A DNA stretch of 64,000 bases. It comes from Deinococcus aerophilus. GTDB lineage: Bacteria; Deinococcota; Deinococci; Deinococcales; Deinococcaceae. Within the stretch, counting starts at the first letter, position 1, and every line of letters starts with the position of its first letter. The position numbers and the translations under genes were made by a program. Below the pieces are notes generated by a model, which made no database searches, had not been told where the DNA came from, and was given only the letters and a program-made list of their open reading frames with translations. Location: positions 1 through 64,000 of the forward strand of contig NZ_BMOM01000016.1 of NCBI RefSeq assembly GCF_014647075.1, given 5' to 3'. This document shows positions 39,971-50,050 of the stretch, one piece after another.

Positions 39971-40366
39971 TCAGGCCATGCGGGCGCGCCCAGCCAGAGC
40001 GGCGATCTGCCCGGCGTGCCACGCGGTATGACGGGCGTTCAGGCGCAGCAGTTCCGCAACCGTCAGGGACTGGCCGCCGTGCTGGACGGACTGCGCGAGC
40101 GCCCCGGCACTGAGTCCCCGCGCGGCCCCCACCTCCCAGACCATCAGGCGGGTCAGGCCCGCGTCGTCATCGGGCGCGGGCCTGCCGGTCGCCCCCGAGA
40201 TCAGCGTCCAGTATTCGCGTTTGGTGGCGCTCAGGTGGCTGGTTAGCCAGCCCACGCGGGGGTGCGGCTGGCCGTCTATGGTGGCCAGGGCCGCGCGCAC
40301 GCTTTCCCGGGGAGCGTGGTTCGCCTCGTCCAGCAGCGTGGCCAGGTCCTCCGCGCCGAAGGTCAT
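39971..40366 (-). CDS. DinB-like (DinB_2) protein
   Basis: The 131-aa protein resembles small DinB-fold enzymes. It has a long helical bundle with GWLTSHLSATKREYW in the middle and the C-terminal metal motif ARHTAWHAGQIAALAGRA, matching the typical HxxxH-GQI ending. Members may act as thiol S-transferases or be damage-inducible. Deinococcus genomes hold many copies. Its ATG overlaps the upstream membrane-protein stop (ATGA). Confidence 0.75.
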   Translation of the reverse strand: MTFGAEDLATLLDEANHAPRESVRAALATIDGQPHPRVGWLTSHLSATKREYWTLISGATGRPAPDDDAGLTRLMVWEVGAARGLSAGALAQSVQHGGQSLTVAELLRLNARHTAWHAGQIAALAGRARMA

Positions 40367-40905
40367 GTGCGGCGTCCCCTATTTAGGGCAACCCCGCTCA
40401 GCGAGAAGGCCTCGCCGTCGTGCGTCAGGCGGCCGAGTTCCAGCATCCGGGCAGTCACGGCGCGGGCCTGCGGCTCGCTCAGGGGACTGCTCTCGGCGAG
40501 GTCACCCAGGGTAAAGCGGCCCCCCTTGCGCCACGCCAGCCGGTAGACCATGCGCTCCTGCACGTCCGGGCGCGCCTCACCCTCCTGCCGCCGCCCGAAG
40601 ATGCGCCACACCACATACGCCGCCGCCAGCCCCACAAGCAACGCCAGCGGAATCAGGCGGGCGGCCAGCACGGGGTCGCCGACCTGCGTGCCCAGCGTGC
40701 GCAGCGCGTCGTGCGCCGCCGCCACGGCCCCGGCGTCCGCACCCCCCTCCTGCAGGCGGCGCAGCGCTCCCCTGGCCCGCAGATAGGACATCACGCCGCC
40801 CATATCGCCACGCACGAAGATCACCGAGTAGGTGATCAGCGCCGCCGCGCCGCCCACGATGGCCGAGAGGGAGAGCCGCAGAGCGTTGGGAGGAAGAGCG
40901 TTCAC
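40363..40905 (-). CDS. Membrane protein with C-terminal winged-helix-like domain
   Basis: The 180-aa protein has two membrane segments (LSLSAIVGGAAALITYSVIFV and LIPLALLVGLAAAYVVWRIF). A cytoplasmic C-terminal domain follows (YRLAWRKGGRFTLGDLAESSPLSEPQARAVTARMLELGRL) that looks like a small helix-turn-helix. It starts with GTG, with TAACAT 6 nt upstream, so it is a leaderless GTG gene. First gene of a three-gene operon. Confidence 0.7.
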   Translation of the reverse strand: MNALPPNALRLSLSAIVGGAAALITYSVIFVRGDMGGVMSYLRARGALRRLQEGGADAGAVAAAHDALRTLGTQVGDPVLAARLIPLALLVGLAAAYVVWRIFGRRQEGEARPDVQERMVYRLAWRKGGRFTLGDLAESSPLSEPQARAVTARMLELGRLTHDGEAFSLSGVALNRGRRT

Positions 40906-41019
40906 CCGTCCATGTTAGAGGAGCGGTTGGGGGGGGAAAGTGGCGAACCGGACGCGCCTGCGCCGGACCCTCCGGGCTGGCCGCTCAGTTCAGCCCGCGC
41001 GGCCCGCAGGAGCACGCTG

Positions 41020-41606
41020 ATGCAGGACACCATTCAGGGATCAGGACCCTGAGGAGCCGCACCCCCAGCCCTCAGGCTGCGTATTCACAACACGGTCATC
41101 CAGGACGTCCTGACGTCTGTGCAGCGGACCGACGGAACGAGCAGCACCCTGCTGGACTTCGAACCCGCTCCGGGCGGCGGGAACCCCCGCATCTTCACCA
41201 CGCCTTGGAGGAGGGCTTCACCTGTCGGGACGGAGAGCTGAGCGTCCTGCTGGGCCGGCAGACCCTGAACGTGCCGCCGGGCGAGACCGTCACGGTGGCC
41301 CGGGGCGTCATCCACCGCTTCTTCAATGCCACCGCGCGCCCAGTCCGGTTCCGGATCGAGGTCTCTCCCGGCAACCGGGATTTCGGGGACAGCCTGATCA
41401 TTCTGCAGGGCCTGGCGAACGATGGCCTGACCAACCGCAAGAGCATTCCAAAACAGCCTGCCCCTATGGGACTGGTTGCGGAACTGGGCGACATCTGGTC
41501 GCCGTTTCCCCTGAGCCTGCTCAATCCGGTGGTGCGTCCGTTTGCGGCCCGCGCCCGCAAACAGGGAATGCTCCAGGAACTCAGGCGGCACTACTGCCCG
41601 TCCTGA
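41020..41606 (+). pseudogene. Broken cupin-domain gene
   Basis: A good start (ATG 41020 with AGGAG 7 nt before it) reads only MQDTIQGSGP and stops at 41050. From 41053 another frame reads RIHNTVIQDV and then LLDFEPAPGGGNP. After the CCCCC run near 41185-41189 the cupin metal motif continues in a third frame as PPHLHHALEEGF, then VPPGETVTVARGVIHRFFN up to the stop at 41606. So at least two frameshifts interrupt what should be one cupin gene of about 190 aa. It is either a pseudogene or has sequencing errors. Confidence 0.65.
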
Positions 41607-41628
41607 GCCCTACATGGCCGCGCGCCCC

Positions 41629-44550
41629 TCAACGCCGGACCCGCCGCAGGGCCGCCGACAGTTCGCGCAGCGCCGCGCGCCCGTCGCCCGGAGCGTAGCG
41701 GGCGGCGTGGTAGGCGCGCACCACCTCGTCCAGCGCTCCGCGCAGGTGGGGATAGCGCTCGCCCGCGCGCCGGGCATAGGCGCTGGGGGTCTCGCCGGGA
41801 GCGCGCGGCAGGCGCAGGCGCACGGTCAGGGCGTCCAGGGCGCGGGCCGCAGGATCGCGGGGACGGGCGGCGCGGCGCAGCCACAGCCACGCGGGCAGCG
41901 CGGTGGCGGCGGCCAGCGCCAGCAGCAGCCCCATGAAGGCAGGAGAGCCGACGCCCTCCAGGCCCACCCTCCCCAGCAGGGCGCGCTGCTGGGCGCCGTC
42001 GTAGCCGACCACCACAGCGTTCCAGCGGTTCTGCAGGGCGTCCAGACGCAGGCTCCAGCGGTTCAGGGGGGTGGGCGTGGGGGCCGCCGCCGCCTGCGGA
42101 CGGCTCAGGGCGGTGGTCAGGCCGGCCGACACGCGGGCGGGGGCCACCACGGCGGTGGGGTCCACCCGCACCCAGCCCTGGCCCGGCAGCCACACCTCGG
42201 CCCAGGCGTGGGCGTCCTGCTGGCGCACGATCAGGTAGCCGCCGTCCGGATTCTCCTCGCCGCCCAGGTAGCCGCCCACGATGCGGGCGGGCAGCCCGGC
42301 GGCGCGCATCAGGAAGGTGAAGGCCTGCGCGTAGTGTTCGCAGAAGCCCTGGCGGGTGCCGAACAGAAAGGCGTCTACCCGGTTGTGCGCGGGCAACAGT
42401 GGCGGCGACAGGGTGTAGCTGAAGCCGCCCGTGCCCAGCAGGGTCAACGCCGCGTCAATGCGGCCCTGCGGAGGCAACGTCTGCCAGCTCTGGCCCAGCG
42501 CGGCGGCGCGCGGACTCTCGCCGGGGGGCAACGCAAGGTTGAAATTCAACCGTCTGGGGTCCTCGCGCACCCCCAGCTGGGCGGAACGGCTTTCCAGGGC
42601 CACCCGGCGGCGCGAGGTCACGGGCCGGGACGACACGGCCTGGAATGCGGTGGTAAGCAGAACATCCGGTGGCAGCGACACCGGGGTGTCGAGCGCAAGC
42701 AACCACGGCATATTCGAAGGCTCCAGCGTGAGGGTATAGCTCCAGTTCGGCCCGTCTGCCTGGACCTCGATGCTGGGTACCCCGACGCTGGGCACCGCGC
42801 TGCCCAAGAACCCCTGCGTCCACGCTTCGCCGGCATAGGCCTCGTACACCGGGCCGCGCCAGTACCGCTCGGCGGGCGCGGGCACGGCTCCGGCAAAGTC
42901 GGCCCGGAAGGCCACCGCGCGGCTCTGGGCGAGGTCGCTGTAGTCCCCGGCGCGGATCACCGAGGACAGGCCGGTGACTGCCCCGGCGGACACCGGCAGC
43001 CGCCACAGCGGGCTCTCCGGGCGGGGAAACAGCACGAACAGGGCCAGTGCCAGCGGCACGGCCAATGCCAGCAGGGTGCCGCTGCGGACCAGGGTGGCGG
43101 GCAGATCGGCCCCTGGGTCCCCGTGTCCGGGACGGGTGGGGGCGGTCCAGCGCGAGGCGGCGGCGAGCAGCAGCGCGGCACTGACCACGGCGTGCAGCGC
43201 GGTGAGGGGATCCTGACCGTGAAAGAAATGCGTGCTCGTCACGAACAGGCCCAGCACCACCAGCACCTTTCCGTCGCGGGGTCCCCGGCCTTCGGCCGCC
43301 TTGAGGGCCACGAGCAGGGCGAGCAGCGCGGTGCCGGCGTCGCGGCCCAGCAGCGTGCCGTAGGTGACGTTCAGGCCCACCGCCGCCAGCCCCGCCAGCA
43401 CGCCCAGTAGCGGGGTGGGCAGCGGCGGCCAGCCCCGGCGCGGGCGCACGGCGCGGTAGGCCAGCAGGGCGGCGGCGAGCAGCGTGACCCACACCGGCTG
43501 TCTCAGGGCGGTGGGGGCCAGCGCAAAGGCCAGCGCGAGCAGGGTGGTCCGCAGCGCGTCCTCGTCGGGCCTCTCCTCCTGTTCCGCGCGGCGTTTCGGG
43601 CGCTGCAACACGGGGACGGGGGGCAACGGCAGATGCCGGGCAAGCAGGTCTAGCGCGGCCCGGGCGTGCGCCTCGCCGCCGCCGACCGGCAGACTCTGGC
43701 CGGGCAGGCGCAACGCAAACGGTTGCCCGGCCCGCTCCAGCCGGGTGACCCAGGCCGCCAGCCGCGAGAGGCGCGTTTCGGTCTCTCCGGCCGTGTCGGC
43801 CCAGTCCAGCTGCCACGTCCGCCCCCGCGGCGCGTCGGTTTCGCGGGTCAGCAACTGGCCGGTGCGGGCCACGTGTCGCCACGACACCCGGCGCGGCGGG
43901 TCGCCCGGCGCGTAGGGCCGCAGCCCGGAGAAGTCCTCATCGCCGCGCGTGCGTGCTCCACCGTCGCCCGGGCCGGATACAGTCCGCGGCGGAGTGGGCG
44001 GCGCACCGTCCTCGGGGGCCGGGACCACCTGAACGGTCACGGGGGCGGGCGCAGGCAGCCCGGTCGCCCACAACCCCAGGAAATCCAGTGCGGCGGCTGC
44101 GCGGGCGGTGACGGTCAGCGGCCCGCGCACCCGCGCCGGAAATGGCACGGCCAGCGTTCTCAGCTCGCCCTCCCGCACGCGCAGGGTGACGCGGCGGGTG
44201 TCTCCGGCGCTGCTGTGCAGGGTCAGGGTCAGGGCCCCCGCCGCTCCCGTCACGCCCAGCGCGAACACCGCGTCCTCCCCGGCACGGACCGGCACGGGGG
44301 GGGTGAGCGTGACGCGCAGCCCGCGCGCCGGTCGGCTGGCCCCGGCCGAGGCGACCACCCACACGCCCCCCAGCAGAAAGGTCAGGCCGTAGCCCAGGCT
44401 CAGGCCGTAATTGATGCAGCCCACCAGCGTCAGCACCACCAGGATCAGGAACCCCACGCCAAAGCGGGTGGGGCGCAGCCGTGCGGTGGCGGCCGCGTGC
44501 GGAACCGCGGCAGGATGTGGGGTAACCGGCCCTCCCGCGTCGTCTGCCAT
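41629..44550 (-). CDS. DUF58-transglutaminase (TgpA-like) fusion membrane protein
   Basis: The 973-aa protein joins two normally separate genes. Residues about 1-285 are a DUF58 protein (two membrane helices, then RGDEDFSGLRPYAPGDPPRRVSWRH-like text). About 310-560 is a multi-helix membrane part. The rest is a transglutaminase core with Cys near 735 (GFCEHYAQAF), His near 782 (QDAHAWAEVW) and Asp near 797 (VRVDPT), then a membrane helix and a DUF4129-like end. The ATG follows the moxR stop directly (TAGATG), so moxR and this gene are co-translated. Confidence 0.88.
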   Translation of the reverse strand: MADDAGGPVTPHPAAVPHAAATARLRPTRFGVGFLILVVLTLVGCINYGLSLGYGLTFLLGGVWVVASAGASRPARGLRVTLTPPVPVRAGEDAVFALGVTGAAGALTLTLHSSAGDTRRVTLRVREGELRTLAVPFPARVRGPLTVTARAAAALDFLGLWATGLPAPAPVTVQVVPAPEDGAPPTPPRTVSGPGDGGARTRGDEDFSGLRPYAPGDPPRRVSWRHVARTGQLLTRETDAPRGRTWQLDWADTAGETETRLSRLAAWVTRLERAGQPFALRLPGQSLPVGGGEAHARAALDLLARHLPLPPVPVLQRPKRRAEQEERPDEDALRTTLLALAFALAPTALRQPVWVTLLAAALLAYRAVRPRRGWPPLPTPLLGVLAGLAAVGLNVTYGTLLGRDAGTALLALLVALKAAEGRGPRDGKVLVVLGLFVTSTHFFHGQDPLTALHAVVSAALLLAAASRWTAPTRPGHGDPGADLPATLVRSGTLLALAVPLALALFVLFPRPESPLWRLPVSAGAVTGLSSVIRAGDYSDLAQSRAVAFRADFAGAVPAPAERYWRGPVYEAYAGEAWTQGFLGSAVPSVGVPSIEVQADGPNWSYTLTLEPSNMPWLLALDTPVSLPPDVLLTTAFQAVSSRPVTSRRRVALESRSAQLGVREDPRRLNFNLALPPGESPRAAALGQSWQTLPPQGRIDAALTLLGTGGFSYTLSPPLLPAHNRVDAFLFGTRQGFCEHYAQAFTFLMRAAGLPARIVGGYLGGEENPDGGYLIVRQQDAHAWAEVWLPGQGWVRVDPTAVVAPARVSAGLTTALSRPQAAAAPTPTPLNRWSLRLDALQNRWNAVVVGYDGAQQRALLGRVGLEGVGSPAFMGLLLALAAATALPAWLWLRRAARPRDPAARALDALTVRLRLPRAPGETPSAYARRAGERYPHLRGALDEVVRAYHAARYAPGDGRAALRELSAALRRVRR

Positions 44551-45501
44551 CTACGGAATCGGCGTTTCCGCGAGCATGCGCGTCAGCAGTTCTGTGACGT
44601 TCACGCCGGGGTCGCGGGGCGGCAGGCGGTGCGCGGCCAGGGCGGGAAAGACTGCCTGCACGTCTTCCGGCAGGGCCATGCGGCGGCCCTCCAGATAGGC
44701 CCACGCGCGGGCCGCCGACAGCAGCGCGAGCAGGGCGCGGGGGCTCAGGCCCGCGGCCAGCGCCGGGTGCTGGCGGGTGGCCCCGGCAAGCCGTTGCAGG
44801 TAGTCCAGCAGCGGCGGCGCGGCGTGAACTCCGTCCACCTCACGCTGCATGCTGAGCAGCGTGCCCGCGTCCAGCACCGCCCCCAGGTCGCGCACGCTCA
44901 GGCTGCGTCCGCCGGTTTCGAGCAGGGTGCGCTCGGCACGTGGGTCCGGGTACCCCAGCGTCACGGTCATCAAAAAACGGTCAAGCTGAGCTTCCGGAAG
45001 CGGCGAGGTGCCCACAAAGGCCGCCGGGTTCTGGGTGGCAATCACGAAGAAGGGATCGGGCAGGGGGCGGGTCACGCCGCCCTCGCTGACCTGCCGCTCC
45101 TCCATCGCCTCCAGCAGCGCTCCCTGGGTACGCGGGGTGGCGCGGTTGATCTCGTCGGCAAGCAGCACCTCACTGAACACCGGCCCCTCCAGAAAGCGGA
45201 AGGTGGCCGTGGCCGCGTCCCACACGCTCACACCGGTCAGGTCGGCAGGCAGCAGGTCCGCCGTGAACTGCACGCGCCGGAAGTGCAGCCCGAAGGTGCG
45301 GGCCAGCGCCCCCGCCAGGGTCGTCTTGCCCACGCCCGGCTGGTCCTCGATGAGCAGGTGCCCGCGGGCGAGCAGGCACGCCACCGCCAGCCGGATCTGC
45401 CCCGGCTTGCCCAGAATCACACCGTCAAGCTGGGCCAGCGCGGCCCGCAGGGTGGCGGCGTGGTGTGCCGGGCTGGAAGGGGAGGTCACGGCCTGCGTCA
45501 T
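44551..45501 (-). CDS. MoxR-type AAA+ ATPase
   Basis: The 316-aa ATPase has Walker A IEDQPGVGKTTLAGALA, Walker B VLLADEINRATPRTQGALLEAMEERQV, sensor FFVIATQNP and a C-terminal lid with LSPRALLALLSAARAWA. MoxR proteins work as chaperones for von Willebrand/DUF58 and transglutaminase partners, which matches the next gene. TACGCT lies 7 nt before the ATG chosen here. A longer start (45552) is possible but unsupported. Confidence 0.92.
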   Translation of the reverse strand: MTQAVTSPSSPAHHAATLRAALAQLDGVILGKPGQIRLAVACLLARGHLLIEDQPGVGKTTLAGALARTFGLHFRRVQFTADLLPADLTGVSVWDAATATFRFLEGPVFSEVLLADEINRATPRTQGALLEAMEERQVSEGGVTRPLPDPFFVIATQNPAAFVGTSPLPEAQLDRFLMTVTLGYPDPRAERTLLETGGRSLSVRDLGAVLDAGTLLSMQREVDGVHAAPPLLDYLQRLAGATRQHPALAAGLSPRALLALLSAARAWAYLEGRRMALPEDVQAVFPALAAHRLPPRDPGVNVTELLTRMLAETPIP

Positions 45502-45561
45502 GGCGCGCAGCGTAGCGGGCCGCATCTGACAGAACTGCGACGGGTCAGACACGCTCTGCGC

Positions 45562-45939
45562 TCAGCCGTGTTCGCCGGCCCCCCCTTCCCCACTCCAGCG
45601 GCGCAGCGCCAGCCGCGAGCCGATCCACGCGCCCGCGAGGTCAAAGAGCCAGTCGGTCACGCCCGCGTCGCGGCCCGGCACAAAGGCTTGGTGGGCCTCA
45701 TCCAGCGCGCCCCACCACACCGCGATCACCAGCGCCAGCCCCCGCAGCCCGGTCGCGCGTCCCAGGGCGTAGCCCAGCGCCAGATACGTCAGAAAATGGG
45801 CGATCCAGTCCAGCGGATGCACCAGCGGCGGTCCCGGCGTATCGGCCGAGCTGCTCAGCCACCAGATCACGCCCATGATTGCCAGGGACATCAGCCACCA
45901 GACGGCCCGGGCGCGTGGGCGCGGCGCGGACGCCGTCAA
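45562..45939 (-). CDS. VanZ-like membrane protein
   Basis: The 125-aa protein shows the VanZ pattern: a first helix (WWLMSLAIMGVIWWLSSSA), DWIAHFLTYLALGYALG, WWGALDEAHQAFVPGRDAGVTDWLFDLAGAWIGS. I place the start at TTG 45939, which overlaps the mce stop as TTGA, the same arrangement as fabH-fabD. Residues before it would come from mce. Role unknown. Family members occur near glycopeptide-resistance and envelope genes. Confidence 0.82.
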   Translation of the reverse strand: MTASAPRPRARAVWWLMSLAIMGVIWWLSSSADTPGPPLVHPLDWIAHFLTYLALGYALGRATGLRGLALVIAVWWGALDEAHQAFVPGRDAGVTDWLFDLAGAWIGSRLALRRWSGEGGAGEHG

Positions 45940-46355
45940 TGCGCGGCTCCGGGCGCGTGCTCTACCAGCTCGATCAGCGTACCTGCGCCCCATTTGGGAT
46001 GCAAAAAGGCCACCCGCGTTCCGGCGCGGCCCGGCGTGGGGGCCTCATTCAAAAAGCGGGCGCCCTCCGAGCGCAGCCGCGCCATCTCGGCGTCCAGATC
46101 GTCCACGCGGTAGGCGGTGTGGTGCAGGCCCGGCCCACGTTTTTCCAGAAACGCGGCGATGGGACTGTCCGGGCGGGTGGGCGTCAGCAGTTCGATCAGG
46201 GTCTCCCCCACCACAAAGGCGCGGACGCGCACGCCCTGGGTCCCCACCTCCTCGTCCGGGCCTTCGGGCTGCAGGCCCAGGGCCAGGTAGGGAGCGCTTC
46301 CGAGGTCCAGATCCGGGGTGACGATGGCGACGTGATCGAGGTGCATGACCGGCAT
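45936..46355 (-). CDS. mce: Methylmalonyl-CoA epimerase
   Basis: The 139-aa vicinal-oxygen-chelate protein racemises methylmalonyl-CoA. It shows metal ligands in HLDHVAIVTPDL (start), GPGLHHTAYRVDDLDAEM and GTLIELVEHA at the end, with IELLTPTRPDSPIAAFLEKRG typical of the family. TAGGCT lies 6 nt before the ATG (leaderless type). The mutase genes are not in this window. A VanZ gene is coupled to it downstream. Confidence 0.88.
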   Translation of the reverse strand: MPVMHLDHVAIVTPDLDLGSAPYLALGLQPEGPDEEVGTQGVRVRAFVVGETLIELLTPTRPDSPIAAFLEKRGPGLHHTAYRVDDLDAEMARLRSEGARFLNEAPTPGRAGTRVAFLHPKWGAGTLIELVEHAPGAAH

Positions 46356-46432
46356 GGGCCCAGCCTACGCCAGCGCCGCGCCCCGCCTCAATGCACACGG
46401 GGCCTGCGCCGCGTGAAGCCCGGCCCGGACGT

Positions 46433-46933
46433 TCAGGAGCCGCGCGGCGCGGCGCGCAGATACCAGTGGGCCACCGCGCGCATGACCTCCTTGTCCTCGC
46501 CGTCGCGCACGCTGACGTTCACGACCAGCCGCGCCCGGCCCTCGGCGCCGTAGGCCTGCAGCGCGGCGGGCAGGTCGCCGGCGAGCGCCTCGGCGCGGGC
46601 GCTCAGGTCGCCGCGGGCGCGACCCACGTAGTGCGTCTCCAGCTTCTCGATCAGCGGCACGGCCCCGGCAAGGTGCGCCGCAAAGGCCCCCGCGAAAGCG
46701 GCCCCGCTGACCGCCTCGGCCAGCAGAAACTGCGCCCCGGCGTGGATGGTTCCCAGGTGGTTGCGGTACGGAGGCGTATCCGGGCACTCGCCCTCGGCCC
46801 AGCCCAGCCCCACATCGGTGATCCGGACCCCCACCGTGGCATTCATGGGAATGGCGTGCAGCGCGGCCTGCACGGCCTGTACCGCCTGAGGCGGCAACCG
46901 GGTCTGGGGGGCGGGCGTGTGAAGCTGGGACAT
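46433..46933 (-). CDS. Hotdog-fold thioesterase-like protein (PaaI/DUF4442)
   Basis: The 166-aa protein has the hotdog pattern: RNHLGTIHAGAQFLLAEAVSG as the central helix region with an acidic residue, then ETHYVGRARGDL and RLVVNVSVRDGEDKEVMRA. Such proteins hydrolyse acyl-CoA or acyl-ACP thioesters. GGAGG lies 7 nt before the ATG. A perfect TTGAACC-G-GGTTCAA palindrome sits 30 nt upstream. It relates to the fabH and acpP operators, which would join this gene to fatty-acid control. Confidence 0.82.
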   Translation of the reverse strand: MSQLHTPAPQTRLPPQAVQAVQAALHAIPMNATVGVRITDVGLGWAEGECPDTPPYRNHLGTIHAGAQFLLAEAVSGAAFAGAFAAHLAGAVPLIEKLETHYVGRARGDLSARAEALAGDLPAALQAYGAEGRARLVVNVSVRDGEDKEVMRAVAHWYLRAAPRGS

Positions 46934-46962
46934 GGGAAAACCTCCGGGTAGAAAACGAAATT

Positions 46963-46977
46963 TTGAACCGGGTTCAA
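46963..46977. promoter_or_regulatory. Operator-like palindrome before the hotdog gene
   Basis: TTGAACCGGGTTCAA is a perfect 15-bp palindrome (7-bp arms, 1-bp centre) in the 53-nt gap between the DUF402 gene and the hotdog gene. It would overlap the core promoter whichever -10 box is used (TATACT at 46997-46992, or a weaker box closer in). Confidence 0.65.
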
Positions 46978-46986
46978 GAACTGAGG

Positions 46987-47547
46987 TCAAGTATACGGGT
47001 CTTCCACGTAGCGCCGCAGCACCTCCACGGGCGGATAGGTTCCGGCGCGCAGCTGTGCGTCCACCTGCCGGGCATGATCCCAGGTGCGCGCCGCCAGCTC
47101 CGGCGTGACCTGACCGGCCTCCACCGCCGCCTCCAGATCCTCGGCGTCGATGATGTGTGTGGCCGTTACCGTCCACGGCGCGTCGGGCTCCGAGACCCCC
47201 ACCACATCCAGATACAGGTCGTCATGCCACGGCAGCCCCTCTTCTGCCACACCCTCGCCACCATGGATGTCCACGTAAAACTGCACCGGCTGACCCGCCG
47301 CGCCGAGCATGACCGTCAGGGCCGCCCCCACCACACCTGCGCCCGCCCCGGTGGGATGGGCGCGCACCCAGCGGAAGCCGCTGTCCAGGATGCGGTGCGT
47401 GCCGCCGCCGGGCCGGGAGACGTCCAGCGGCCGGACCACCGTGCGGGCCGTGAAGTCCACGATCACGTAGCCGGGCACGTCCAGCACCGTCTGGGTGCCC
47501 TGCGTGACCCGCGCCCAGGCCCGCAGATCAAAGGTCTTGCGCTTCAT
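46987..47547 (-). CDS. DUF402 protein
   Basis: The 186-aa protein ends with the DUF402 pattern, including YVDIHGGEGVAEEGLPWHDDLYLDVVG, IIDAEDLEAAVEAGQVTPE and a closing ARTWDHARQV helix. The acidic pocket suggests a metal-dependent nucleoside-phosphate hydrolase, but its substrate is not known. TAGCCT lies 7 nt before the ATG (leaderless type). Divergent from the gene at 47583 across 35 nt. Confidence 0.82.
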   Translation of the reverse strand: MKRKTFDLRAWARVTQGTQTVLDVPGYVIVDFTARTVVRPLDVSRPGGGTHRILDSGFRWVRAHPTGAGAGVVGAALTVMLGAAGQPVQFYVDIHGGEGVAEEGLPWHDDLYLDVVGVSEPDAPWTVTATHIIDAEDLEAAVEAGQVTPELAARTWDHARQVDAQLRAGTYPPVEVLRRYVEDPYT

Positions 47548-47582
47548 GCTTCTGAGGCTACACGGCCCGCTAGCATGTCGGC

Positions 47583-47999
47583 ATGTTCCAGTACGCCCGC
47601 CGCTTCTGGTTGCCCCTACTGCTTGTCCTGCTGGTGCCCACCACCCTGTGGGCCATCTCCGTGGCGCGGCAGGCCGGGTCCGAGCGGCAGCGGCAGGCGC
47701 AGGAGGCCGCGCGTCGGGCCGAAACCGCGCGCGTGATGGCCTCGGACCCGGTGCGCTTCGAACAGTACGTGCGGCAGGTATTCATCGCCGCCGACGTGAT
47801 CGGTCAGGGCGAGCAGGATGCCAGCGGCCCGTGCCGGAGCGTCAGCGGTTTTGAGAACGGCGTGGGTGACCCGCCCCCCGAGACCAGAGACTGTGTGATC
47901 CGCGATCCCGGGGAGGAGGCCCCGACGGTTCAGCTGACCCTGCAAGACGGCCGGGTCTTTCGCTGGCCGCCGGACGGGGCCGTCAATCCGGTGCCATAG
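47583..47999 (+). CDS. Membrane-anchored exported protein of unknown function
   Basis: The 138-aa protein has one N-terminal membrane anchor or signal ([21 protein letters not shown]), an Arg/Ala/Gln helix and a C-terminal domain with two cysteines (GPCRSVSGF and TRDCVIRD) that may form a disulfide outside the cell. TAGCAT lies 6 nt before the ATG. The last 17 nt overlap convergent purN. No family recognised. Confidence 0.7.
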   Translation: MFQYARRFWLPLLLVLLVPTTLWAISVARQAGSERQRQAQEAARRAETARVMASDPVRFEQYVRQVFIAADVIGQGEQDASGPCRSVSGFENGVGDPPPETRDCVIRDPGEEAPTVQLTLQDGRVFRWPPDGAVNPVP

Positions 48000-48582
48000 A
48001 GGCCCGCTCCGCCACCAGCTGCCGTACCGCCCGCAGCATCAGCTCCCCCTCGATGGCCTGCACGCGCGCCTTGAGGGTCTCCAGCGTGTCACCCGGCTGC
48101 ACCGGCACCCGCCCCTGCGCGAGCGCCGGCCCCTCGTCGATGCCCGCCGTGACCAGATGCACTGTCGCGCCGGATTCCGGGTCGCCCGAGGCGAGGACGG
48201 CCTCATGCACGCGGTCCCCGTACATGCCGCGCCCGCCGTGCCGGGGCAGCAGGCTGGGGTGGATGTTCAGCACCCGGCCCGCGAAGGCCCCCAGCACCCG
48301 TGGCCCCAGTTCCCGCATGTAGCCGCTGAGGACAAGTACTTCGGCGCCCGCCCCGCACAGAAAGTCGAGGATGGCCGCGTCGAGGTCGTCGGGGTCGGGG
48401 TACCCCGCGCTGCTCAGGTGCGCGGCCCGCAGACCCTCTGCCCGCGCCCAGGCCAGCGCCACCGAGCGGCTGTTGTTGCTCACCAGCGCCACCGGCACGG
48501 CGTCCAAGGCTCCGCTGCGGCACGCCTGAGTGAGGTGCCGCGCCGCGCTGCCACCGTGCGAGGCGAGAAAGGCGAGCTTCAT
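47983..48582 (-). CDS. purN: Phosphoribosylglycinamide formyltransferase
   Basis: The 199-aa enzyme transfers a formyl group from 10-formyl-tetrahydrofolate to GAR in purine synthesis. It shows the phosphate loop [25 protein letters not shown], the catalytic Asn/His in NIHPSLLP and the Asp loop [13 protein letters not shown]. The start [12 protein letters not shown] matches the family. The upstream ATG adds seven unconserved residues. Confidence 0.92.
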   Translation of the reverse strand: MKLAFLASHGGSAARHLTQACRSGALDAVPVALVSNNSRSVALAWARAEGLRAAHLSSAGYPDPDDLDAAILDFLCGAGAEVLVLSGYMRELGPRVLGAFAGRVLNIHPSLLPRHGGRGMYGDRVHEAVLASGDPESGATVHLVTAGIDEGPALAQGRVPVQPGDTLETLKARVQAIEGELMLRAVRQLVAERASMAPD

Positions 48583-48613
48583 GGGCACGCCGCGCGCCGC
48601 CACGCCCCCCGCC

Positions 48614-49987
<1,374 letters not shown>

Positions 49988-50050
49988 GCGGGGAATGATA
50001 GAGGGTCGGCAGGTGAGCGGAACATCCCACCGTCTGCCATGCTGCCCTCC

